From Phycisphaerales bacterium (lineage in GTDB: Bacteria; Planctomycetota; Phycisphaerae; Phycisphaerales; UBA1924), in the NCBI GenBank assembly GCA_029260375.1, contig JAJDDI010000068.1, forward strand, positions 120,785-184,784: 64,000 bases of DNA. The letters run 5' to 3'. A program made the position numbers and the translations under genes. Shown one piece after another: positions 55,328-63,249 of the stretch. Below the pieces are notes generated by a model. It worked only from the letters and a program-made list of their open reading frames with translations. It made no database searches and was not told where the DNA came from. Positions within the stretch are counted from its first letter, which is position 1, and each line of letters starts with the position of its first letter.

Positions 55328-55507
55328 GCCGGCGCGATTGGCGGCGAGGACGTGGGCCTTGTTCTTGATGGCTCGGGCGATGACGAGGGTCCGCCGGTGG
55401 CTCTGACGGGCCTCAAGCCAGTCGGCGTCGATGGTGAAGACCTCGGCCCCGCGGAGCATGGCGGCGTGGAACAGCTCTGGTAAGCGCAGGTCGCAACAGC
55501 CCGCGGT
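55328..55507 (-). pseudogene. Relic of a carbon-nitrogen hydrolase (nitrilase family)
   Basis: On the minus strand this stretch reads CCDLRLPELFHAAMLRGAEV, then DADWLEARQSHRRTL and ARAIKNKAHVLAANRAG. It matches the nitrilase-superfamily pattern C-x-D-L-R-F-PE-L, RGAE, W...R..HW..L, ARAIEN and NR.G, including the catalytic cysteine position. The glutamate and lysine parts and the C-terminal end are missing. It starts 60 bases from a module A repeat and stops before the start of the giant gene at 55621. No start codon or full domain remains, so it is a fragment. Confidence 0.7.
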
Positions 55508-55620
55508 GAGGACGCGTTGAGACGAGGGGTGGAGGTCCTGGCGGGAATCTCTCGGGATGCCCTTGATCGAGTTATGACCTTTCGCGGTCGAAGCGCGACC
55601 GACCTGGCCAGCGCGGAGCG

Positions 55621-58600
55621 ATGAGAATGCGATACCCACGAGCACTTTTCTGGACACTACTGGTTACATTTCTCGCTTCTTCTATCGGCGCGTCGGCACA
55701 GAATACGACAGCCGATCGAGGGCCGTTCGCCTCACCGCCCCGACTTCTCTCGGAGATCGTGCAGAGCGAGGATGAGATCCTCAACAGTATCTACGATGCT
55801 CTGGATTTGGCGAGTCAGGTCGGTCTCGAGGGCGTCATGGAGGCCGAGACGGATCGTCTGACGCAGCGACTTCGTCAATCGTCGTCTCTGGCGGACTACG
55901 AGCGCTCGCCGGTTCTCTCCCAACTCGCCCGCGAAGCGGCGGACTTGGCGGGGACGATCCGAATCGGGCCAGACTACCTGAGTCTGTGGGGGCCGCGAGT
56001 CACCGACGCGTGGCTCGAAGCCAGCGCGCCGCAGATGGCGCACGCCCGACGCTTCTTCCTCTACGGCACGTCGGTCACCGACGCCGGCCTCGCTCACCTT
56101 CGCTCCCTTGAGAGCCTCGCTGTTCTTGTACTTCGCAGCCCCGGCATCACCGGATCGGGGCTGAAGGACCTTTCAAGCGCGCCACTGACCTTCGTGGATT
56201 TCATGGAATCGGGGGTCACCGACGCGGGATTGGAGCCTATCGCGGAGTTCCAGCAGATCGAGTCGATCCAGCTCGATGAAACCGGGGTTACGGACGCCGG
56301 GCTGCGCCATCTCGCCGGGATGAAGAGCCTCAGGTCGCTCTCCCTTCGAGGCACGGCCGTTACGGACGAAGGCCTGACGCACTTGCGAAACCTCACGGGG
56401 TTGGAATCGCTCACTCTGGGATCGACCGCCGTCACCGGGTCGGGACTGAAGGACCACTCCGGCGCGAATCTGACGTCACTGGACTTCAGGGATTCCGGGG
56501 TCACCGATGCGGGATTGGCATCGATCGCGGACTTTCATCAAATGGAGTCGATCTTCCTTGATCGCACCGGTGTGACGGACGCCGGACTGCACCACCTCGC
56601 CGGGATGAAGAGCCTCAATCAGCTCTCCTTGCAAGGCACGGCCATCACGGATGAAGGCGTGTCACACGTGCGAGCCCTCTCGGCGATGCAGTTCCTCAAT
56701 CTGGCCCTTACCGACGTTTCTGGTGTCGGGGACCTCAGCGAGCTCAGAGACCTCGTCGTTCTCAATCTCTCCGGGACCCGGGTTGATGACGCGGGCTTGG
56801 CTGGAGTCGGAGCGTTTCCGAGACTGGAGATGTTGTTTCTTCCCAAGACCGACGTTCTGGGTCCGGGCCTCGCCGGCTTCAAGAATGCAGAGAAGTTGTG
56901 GTGGCTCGATCTCAACGACACGCGCGTCAACGATGCGGCTCTCGTCGCACTGATTGAGCTCCCGGCGCTCACACGGCTCCAGGTATCGAGCACGCGCATC
57001 ACGGACGCCACCCTCGTCCGCATCGCGCGCGAAGGGCGCCTCACCTATCTGGATATCTACGGCACGAACGTCACCGCCGACGGCATTCGACGCCTCGGCG
57101 CGCTCAAGGGGCTGAGTGAGCTCTACGCCGGTGGCACCGCGGCCGACGATGCTTCGATCGCCGCGCTCAGCGGACTCGGCGACTTGTTTCATCTCGACTT
57201 GCGGGGAACACGCATCACCGATGCGTCACTCGAGTCGATCGGCAAGCTGAAGAATCTGAATTCGCTGAAGCTCGCAGGCACGGCCCTCAAGGGCTCGACC
57301 ATCTCGAAACTGTCGGGCATCGAAGGACTGCGCACGCTGGACCTCGCAGACACAGAAATCTCGAACGAGGCACTCGAGACGATCACGCAGTTCCTGGTGC
57401 GCGAGGTGGAAGCCAACGGTGCCGGCGGCGGGTTCGCCAGGCTGAATAACTTGATCCTGACGGACACCGAGGTCTCGGACGAGGGTCTCGAACACATCTC
57501 GCGCCTGAAGCACCTCTTCGCGCTCCATCTCGACGGAACGAACGTCAGCGACAAGGGTCTGGAGCACATCGCGCTCTTGCCGGACCTTCAGGATCTTCGG
57601 CTCGACGGGACCGCGGTGTCCGACAACGGGCTCGCCGCGCTCTCGAACTCCCACAGGTTGCGCATACTCAGCCTGAAGAGGACCGGGATCACCGACGAGG
57701 CGCTGACCCGAATCGGCGACCCGATTCAGGAACTCGCGCTCAGTCACACGCGCGTCAGCGATGCCGGAGTGCAAACGCTGGCGAGCAAAGTGGGGCTTCA
57801 AGTGCTCGAACTGGCAGGCACGGCGGTCACCGATCGCGCTTTGGAATCGATCGCAGGACTTCCAAATTTGCGTGTCATCGATCTTGGAGCCACACCCATC
57901 AGTGATCGAGGCGTGGCGACATTGAAATCGCTGCCGGCTCTTTACGAGCTTCGGCTCGATCGCACCGCGATCACCGATCAGGCTGCCGAGTCCCTCGCCC
58001 TCTTCGCGGCGCTCGGCGAAGTCTCGCTCGACGGGACGCGAGTTACCGTGGACGGAAAGGCTCTGCTAGGGCGACGACGTCCGAACCTCGCCGTCGAGCT
58101 CGATTTTCCATGGGTCGATGTGGCGTGGGCCGACCGGGAATCGCCCAACGAGGCGCCGTGTAGCAGCACTCTGCCCGAAGACGTTGCCGTCGCCGATCTG
58201 GGGCGACTCTCCGCCGTTCGATCGCTGAGTCTCCAGCATAGTACCGTCACCGCGGAGACACTCGTCGCGCTGCGGGATTTTACGAATCTCGAATCGCTGG
58301 ACCTTTCTGACACTTCCGTGGATGACGTTCTCCTCGCGAATCTGAACGGGCTGCCGCAATTGCGCACCTTGCGCCTGAGCCGCACTGCCATCTCCGACGA
58401 TGGACTTCAGCATCTCGCGGGGCTTCAGGCCTTGGAGCATCTCGATCTCGATGGAACGCGCATCACGGGCGCCGGCCTGAGACACCTCCAGGGGCTCAAT
58501 GCGCTGCGATCGATTCGCCTAAGCGAAACGTTGTTGCGGGATGAGCACGCCGCGCAGCTGGCGGCGCTCGAGTCGCTTCGCAAGATCTCGGCGACCAACA

Positions 58601-61600
58601 CGCGTCTCGGCGACGCCGGGCTACGCGAGCTCGAACGCCTTCCCGCTCTGCGCTATCTCGATCTGTTCGGAACGGACGTGAGCGACGCGGGCCTCGAGTC
58701 GATCGGACGCATGAGATCGCTGAGTCACCTCTTTTTGAGCGCGACCGCTGTCACCGACGTTGGGTTGGCCGCGCTGGTGGGGCTCGAGGAACTCGTCGAG
58801 CTTGGCCTCGATCACGGCAAGATCACCGACCGCGGCCTGGAGCACGTCACTGGCTTTCGGCATCTCGAAAGGCTGCGGCTCGATGGGACTCACGTCTCCG
58901 ACGTCGGCGTGAAGACGATCTCCAAAATCGCGTCGCTAAGCATTCTCGAGCTGAACGACACGGCAATCTCAGAGAGCTCGGTAGGGGATCTACTGAAACT
59001 CACGGCGCTCGAAGAGCTGGAAATGAACGGCACCGCACTGAGCGATCGCGGGCTCGGAGAGCTCGGAGCACTGGCGTCTTTGGAACGCCTGAGCGTCCGC
59101 GATACCAAAGTGTCGCCCACCGGCATCGAGACGTTCAAGGCTAGCCGACCGGAGGTGGCGCTCACGTTTGAAACCGAGCCCTCGGAGTTCTCCTGGTTCG
59201 GCATCGCACTGTCCATTCTCTACGGTCTCATCGCGCTCACCATCTGCTTCTACGGAGCGCACCGCTACCTCCTCGTGTGGCTCTTCGTGCGCCATCGCGG
59301 TGTGCGCAACGCCCGGGCGCCCGCGTCGAAGTTTCCCGAACTTCCACGCGTCACGATGCAGATTCCGCTCTTCAACGAGCGCAACGTTGCCGAACGCATC
59401 ATCGCTGCGGCCTGCTCCATGGACTACCCTCGGGACCGCTTGCAGATCCAGGTCCTCGACGATTCGACCGACGATTGCACCGAGATCGTGCACAAGTGCT
59501 GCGAGCGATTCCGAACCGAGGGCATCGATGTCGTCTACCATCACCGAGATGCGCGCGAGGGATTCAAGAGCGGCGCGCTGGCTGCCGGGCTCGAGACGGC
59601 GACTGGCGAGTTGGTGGCGATCTTCGACGCCGACTTCGTTCCCACACCGGACTTCCTCCAGCGCACCGTCCATCACTTCACCGACGAGACGGTCGGCGTC
59701 GTCCAGGCGGAGTGGCGGCATCTCAACCGCAACGAGTCCACACTGACGCAGTGCCAGGCGATGTTTCTCGACGGTCACTTCGTGGTGGAGCAAGCGACCC
59801 GTGCTCGAACGGGACGTTGGTTCAACTTCAACGGCACTGCGGGCCTCTGGCGTCGGACTTGCATCGACCAGTCGGGCGGCTGGCGGCACGACACGCTGAC
59901 CGAGGACACGGACCTCTCCTACCGCGCACAACTGGACGGTTGGCGTTTCGTCTACCTACCGGATGTTCACGCTGACGCGGAGTTGCCGTCGACCATGAGC
60001 GCGTTCCTCAGCCAGCAACATCGTTGGACTCGCGGACTGCTTCAGTGCGCCGTCAAACTGATGCCGCGGATTTTTGTCAGCAAAGCTCCGTTGCGTGTGA
60101 AGTCCGAGGCATGGTTTCACCTCACGGCTCCGATTCTCTACGCGGTCATGTTCGTGCTCGCCGCAATCGCCGTGCCTGCGACGTTCGTGGTAATGCCGTT
60201 GTCGCAATTACGCGGAGCTTCGGCGTGGACGCTCGGTACCGCGGTTCTTCTCGGCGGCACGCTAGCGGCGGCGGTCTTTATCCTGATCGCCCAACGAGCC
60301 GCGGGGCAGTCGCTGTGGAGAACGCTCGTGCGCCTGCCGGCTCTGATGGCTTTGGGGGTCGGTATGAGCGCGGTGAACACGCGTGCCGTGGTGGGAGCGC
60401 TCCTCGGAGTGCGCAGCCCGTTCGTCCGTACGCCGAAGTTCGGAGGACGCAGCGACTCGGAGGCGGACCCCCACGCGCGCCGAGGCTTGCGCGGTCCGCC
60501 GGTCGGCTCGGTGGAGCTGATGATTTCGGGTGTGCTGTTCGCTTGCCTTCTCTTGGGTGTGAGCAACGACTTTGCGATCATCGGCGCGCCTTTCCTTCTA
60601 CTCTTTGCTGCCGGTTTCCTCTGGGTCGGTGGGGCGCGCTTCGTTGAGTCGGGACGTCGCGTCACAGTCAGCACTGAGATTCCTTTTCGTGCGCTGCGTT
60701 GGTCGGCGGCCGCCGCTGTGGTAGCCGTCACCGTAATCGCCGTTCTCGGCACGAACTCGATCGGGAGAGCGCCGCTGGAGACCACGCTCGCGAGCCGAGT
60801 AGCGGGCGTCAACCTGACGCGCGCCGAATGGAAAGTGCGCGGATCGAGCGTCGCGAGGACCGAGGCTCGACTCGGCGCACTGACGCTCGACGTCGAACTC
60901 GATCCGGAATCGGGTTCGCGCGAGGAAGGCGAGATCTTCATCGACCTCACCGGCCAGCTGGCGCGGCTCGGCGCATCGCTATCCGATTCGCGGCAACTCG
61001 TATTCGACATCACGTACCCGCGCAGTTTCTCAGGCGAGCTTCAGGCCTTCGCATCCGACGCCGAAGGGAAGAGCCAGTACGGCACCATCGCCTTTGTCGA
61101 GCGACACGATGCGCTGCGCCGCGTCCAAGTCGGCATCGCGCCCGGCTCGTTCACCCCTGCGATGGGATACACCGATCCTGACTTCGATGCACAACGATCG
61201 ATTCGACGCGTTGGCCTGAAGGTCAGCGCCCAGAGCGACCGCGTTCGAGGGCGCGGCTACCGCCCGTTCCGAGGCGAACTGACCGTCACGGGTGTTCGTG
61301 TCATTCCGCGCGGCGACTGGGAAGCGCCCGAGATTCGAACCGTTCCCACCGACAGCATTCATCGTCCGCAGGCGGCCTCGCCGGAAGAGTTCCTGGCTTC
61401 GAGTGGGGCCGATCGTCCGTGGCCGCTGGCTTACGCATTCTCCGGCCCGCTTTCCGCGGAGCAACGCAAGACCCTCGACCAGACCTACGCGGCTCTGCAT
61501 CGGCAAGGCCTCGGATTCACGCGCGTCTACATCGGCGACTATCGCACCGGCCTCGTCTTCGACGCGGCGGGAAGCGTGACGGGCATCGAGCCGCAGTTCC

Positions 61601-62235
61601 CCGAGTTTCTCGATGGCCTCGCTGAAATCGCAAATCGCCATGGCGTCACCGTCATGTTCAGCCTCATGGACAACACGATTCTCGATGGCAAGGGAGTCGA
61701 GTTCCCGCAATTCGTCGTCGATCGCAAGGAGTCCGATCGCTTCATCACGCACGTACTCGCGCCGCTCGTCGAGAAACTCGCAGAGCGTCAGGTGATCTGG
61801 GACCTCTTCAATGAGCCGGAGAACGTGGCCAGAGCCGATCTTTCCGAGGTGCAGGATTTCGTCGACCGCGCGCTCGCCGTGCTGCGAGGGGCCGACGCGG
61901 ACGCGAGATTCACGGTGGTCAGCCGCAGCGCGGACGAGCTGGTCTACTGGCGGGGGCGAGGGCTCGATATTCTCAGCCACAACGTCTTTGACCAGCTTGG
62001 TCTGGACGCGGCGATAAACCTCCCGGCGACAACCGAGCTCGACGCGCCCGTGTGGATCGCCGAGATGGACCCCGAACTGGCAACAACGAAGAGTCTGGAA
62101 GCCCTGCGGCGCGCAGGCTACCGCGGCGTTGGTCTATGGGGCTGGGGGACGGGCGACAAATACGACTGGAGCGCCGACGAGCTGGAGCGAATCGTGTCTC
62201 CACTCGTTCCAGATCAGGGCAAGAACAAGCCGTGA
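55621..62235 (+). CDS. Fusion of leucine-rich repeats, family-2 glycosyltransferase and GH-A hydrolase
   Basis: A single 2204-residue protein. A signal peptide lies at about 8-28. About 40 leucine-rich repeats span residues 130-1185 in the planctomycete style (ITDAGLRHLAGLKSL). A helix pair near 1191-1224 is followed by a cytoplasmic GT2 domain: MQIPLFNERN (1244), DDSTDD (1280), FDADFVP (1336), TEDTDLS (1427) and QQHRW (1465-1469), which is the D,D,D,QxxRW set of processive synthases such as cellulose synthase. Four or five more membrane helices follow to about 1700. The outer C-terminal part is a beta-sandwich (1730-1920) and a clan GH-A hydrolase barrel with acid/base E2065 in FNEPEN and nucleophile E2148 in IAEMDPE. 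It probably senses, makes and trims a surface polysaccharide. The sugar is unknown. No PilZ domain is seen. Confidence 0.88.
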   Translation: MRMRYPRALFWTLLVTFLASSIGASAQNTTADRGPFASPPRLLSEIVQSEDEILNSIYDALDLASQVGLEGVMEAETDRLTQRLRQSSSLADYERSPVLSQLAREAADLAGTIRIGPDYLSLWGPRVTDAWLEASAPQMAHARRFFLYGTSVTDAGLAHLRSLESLAVLVLRSPGITGSGLKDLSSAPLTFVDFMESGVTDAGLEPIAEFQQIESIQLDETGVTDAGLRHLAGMKSLRSLSLRGTAVTDEGLTHLRNLTGLESLTLGSTAVTGSGLKDHSGANLTSLDFRDSGVTDAGLASIADFHQMESIFLDRTGVTDAGLHHLAGMKSLNQLSLQGTAITDEGVSHVRALSAMQFLNLALTDVSGVGDLSELRDLVVLNLSGTRVDDAGLAGVGAFPRLEMLFLPKTDVLGPGLAGFKNAEKLWWLDLNDTRVNDAALVALIELPALTRLQVSSTRITDATLVRIAREGRLTYLDIYGTNVTADGIRRLGALKGLSELYAGGTAADDASIAALSGLGDLFHLDLRGTRITDASLESIGKLKNLNSLKLAGTALKGSTISKLSGIEGLRTLDLADTEISNEALETITQFLVREVEANGAGGGFARLNNLILTDTEVSDEGLEHISRLKHLFALHLDGTNVSDKGLEHIALLPDLQDLRLDGTAVSDNGLAALSNSHRLRILSLKRTGITDEALTRIGDPIQELALSHTRVSDAGVQTLASKVGLQVLELAGTAVTDRALESIAGLPNLRVIDLGATPISDRGVATLKSLPALYELRLDRTAITDQAAESLALFAALGEVSLDGTRVTVDGKALLGRRRPNLAVELDFPWVDVAWADRESPNEAPCSSTLPEDVAVADLGRLSAVRSLSLQHSTVTAETLVALRDFTNLESLDLSDTSVDDVLLANLNGLPQLRTLRLSRTAISDDGLQHLAGLQALEHLDLDGTRITGAGLRHLQGLNALRSIRLSETLLRDEHAAQLAALESLRKISATNTRLGDAGLRELERLPALRYLDLFGTDVSDAGLESIGRMRSLSHLFLSATAVTDVGLAALVGLEELVELGLDHGKITDRGLEHVTGFRHLERLRLDGTHVSDVGVKTISKIASLSILELNDTAISESSVGDLLKLTALEELEMNGTALSDRGLGELGALASLERLSVRDTKVSPTGIETFKASRPEVALTFETEPSEFSWFGIALSILYGLIALTICFYGAHRYLLVWLFVRHRGVRNARAPASKFPELPRVTMQIPLFNERNVAERIIAAACSMDYPRDRLQIQVLDDSTDDCTEIVHKCCERFRTEGIDVVYHHRDAREGFKSGALAAGLETATGELVAIFDADFVPTPDFLQRTVHHFTDETVGVVQAEWRHLNRNESTLTQCQAMFLDGHFVVEQATRARTGRWFNFNGTAGLWRRTCIDQSGGWRHDTLTEDTDLSYRAQLDGWRFVYLPDVHADAELPSTMSAFLSQQHRWTRGLLQCAVKLMPRIFVSKAPLRVKSEAWFHLTAPILYAVMFVLAAIAVPATFVVMPLSQLRGASAWTLGTAVLLGGTLAAAVFILIAQRAAGQSLWRTLVRLPALMALGVGMSAVNTRAVVGALLGVRSPFVRTPKFGGRSDSEADPHARRGLRGPPVGSVELMISGVLFACLLLGVSNDFAIIGAPFLLLFAAGFLWVGGARFVESGRRVTVSTEIPFRALRWSAAAAVVAVTVIAVLGTNSIGRAPLETTLASRVAGVNLTRAEWKVRGSSVARTEARLGALTLDVELDPESGSREEGEIFIDLTGQLARLGASLSDSRQLVFDITYPRSFSGELQAFASDAEGKSQYGTIAFVERHDALRRVQVGIAPGSFTPAMGYTDPDFDAQRSIRRVGLKVSAQSDRVRGRGYRPFRGELTVTGVRVIPRGDWEAPEIRTVPTDSIHRPQAASPEEFLASSGADRPWPLAYAFSGPLSAEQRKTLDQTYAALHRQGLGFTRVYIGDYRTGLVFDAAGSVTGIEPQFPEFLDGLAEIANRHGVTVMFSLMDNTILDGKGVEFPQFVVDRKESDRFITHVLAPLVEKLAERQVIWDLFNEPENVARADLSEVQDFVDRALAVLRGADADARFTVVSRSADELVYWRGRGLDILSHNVFDQLGLDAAINLPATTELDAPVWIAEMDPELATTKSLEALRRAGYRGVGLWGWGTGDKYDWSADELERIVSPLVPDQGKNKP
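56152..56721 (+). repeat. Tandem duplication of four leucine-rich repeats
   Basis: Bases 56152-56436 and 56437-56721 encode two closely similar 95-residue blocks, both starting at TGSGLKD and running through SGVTDAGL, TGVTDAGL-HLAGMKSL and TDEG. The exact 285-base period points to a recent in-frame duplication within the LRR region. Confidence 0.8.
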
Positions 62236-62251
62236 TCAGCGGGGTGAGGCC

Positions 62252-62770
62252 CCTTGAAGCCCCGGCGAGAGAACGGGGGCTTTCTCATGCGCGCGTGTGA
62301 GCCCCGGCTTCATGAGCGTGCACCTCGTCCCGCGCTCAGCCCGTCGGCGGCTCTGGGCGCCCCCCGGGGGCTCCGCGCGGCGAAAATGCCTGAGCGTGCG
62401 CAGAGCTGGACGCTCGGTGAGCCGAGCATCATTCGCTCATCGCGCATCACACGCTCTGCCGCCTGATGCTCCTGTTTGCGCGGGGAACTGCGGCGTACCA
62501 CGGGCGTGTCGGAGCGTGTCGGCGGGGGACCGCGAGAGCTGTAGTTCTCGTCGTGTAGAGGGCTTGCGTCTGACCTCCGTACACCAGACAACGGAGGTCG
62601 CGCGCAGACTGTTGTGGATCAACGACTTAGAAAGTGTGACCTCGTATTATGAGAGCGTGCGGGCTCAAACGCCTAATTCCCTATCGGCATTGTCCTTAGA
62701 GAGATAGGTCGATCGCGCAGCGCGGCAGAATGCGGCAAACCTCGGCAAAACGGGGCGCGCCGGCAAGCCC
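62252..62770. repeat. Mosaic repeat, modules H, B and A, copy 8
   Basis: H (62252-62310) has TTGAAGCCCCGGCG and GCGCGCGTGTGAG as after the dockerin genes. B (62330-62648) matches 28075-28390. A (62649-62770) is nearly the same as the copy at 55146-55268: GAGAGATAGGTCGATCGCGCAG then GCGGCAAACCTCGGC. Here B replaces the half-tRNA module C between H and A. Confidence 0.8.
62257..62285 (+). terminator. Terminator hairpin of the giant fusion gene
   Basis: Arms AAGCCCC and GGGGCTT, separated by about 12 bases and followed by TTCT. It lies 22 bases after the TGA at 62233-62235, so it is well placed to end that transcript. It is also part of module H. Confidence 0.6.
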
Positions 62771-62850
62771 GGATTAAACGTGACCCTTGAACTCCGATGG
62801 CGTTCAATGGCCTCGGCGCGCGCCAAATGCCATTCCAACCGGTCGATTGA

Positions 62851-62885
62851 TTCGGTGGTTGCGGGTTCGAGTCCCGTCCGCCTCG
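62851..62885 (+). other. tRNA T-arm and acceptor-strand fragment
   Basis: GCGGGTTCGAGTCCCGT at 62861-62877 folds as a T arm (five-base stem, seven-base loop) and is followed by CCGCCTCG, like the 3' acceptor strand of a tRNA. No matching 5' acceptor strand, D arm or paired anticodon arm is found upstream, and the 3' CCA is absent, so it is a relic and not a working tRNA. Confidence 0.5.
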
Positions 62886-63249
62886 CTCCTGAAACGGCCT
62901 TGGCATTACGTCAGGGCCGTTTGCTCGTTTTGCCCATCGCATCGAGTCGCTTCGCTCGGCGTCCGATCGCGCTCCCGTTGCGGGGCTGGTTGCGGCCGTG
63001 CACCGCCGCGAGCCACGAACGGGGGGAAAGGCACGCGGCCATTGCCTCCAACCACCTCGTCCGTCCGATAATGCAATGCCTCAGGAGTCACCATGAGACT
63101 GGCTTTTCGACACAGGATTGCCCCGGCGCATGAGGTATCCTCTCTGCGGCGAGTCGTTGAGCCATCGATGGACGAAGGCGGGGCCAGACGCTTTGGCCGC
63201 TGACGAGAGACCCATCGCCGATCGCGCTGACCTAGAGGAGGCCTCGAGA
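62886..63249. other. Intergenic upstream of protease gene, no gene seen
   Basis: Frames on both strands overlap without recognisable content. The promoter of the protease gene should lie here. The last 15 bases hold a strong ribosome site (GAGGAGG at 63235-63241). Confidence 0.45.

Noticed and set aside
3374..62770. CRISPR array or cas genes
   Set aside because: The repeats are long, far apart and modular. No short regularly spaced direct repeats and no Cas protein were seen.
62673..62942. Minus-strand frame containing RAPFCRGLPHSAALRDRPISL
   Set aside because: This text is the translation of module A and also appears, slightly changed, at 55144-55416. It is a repeat and a tRNA scrap, not a protein.
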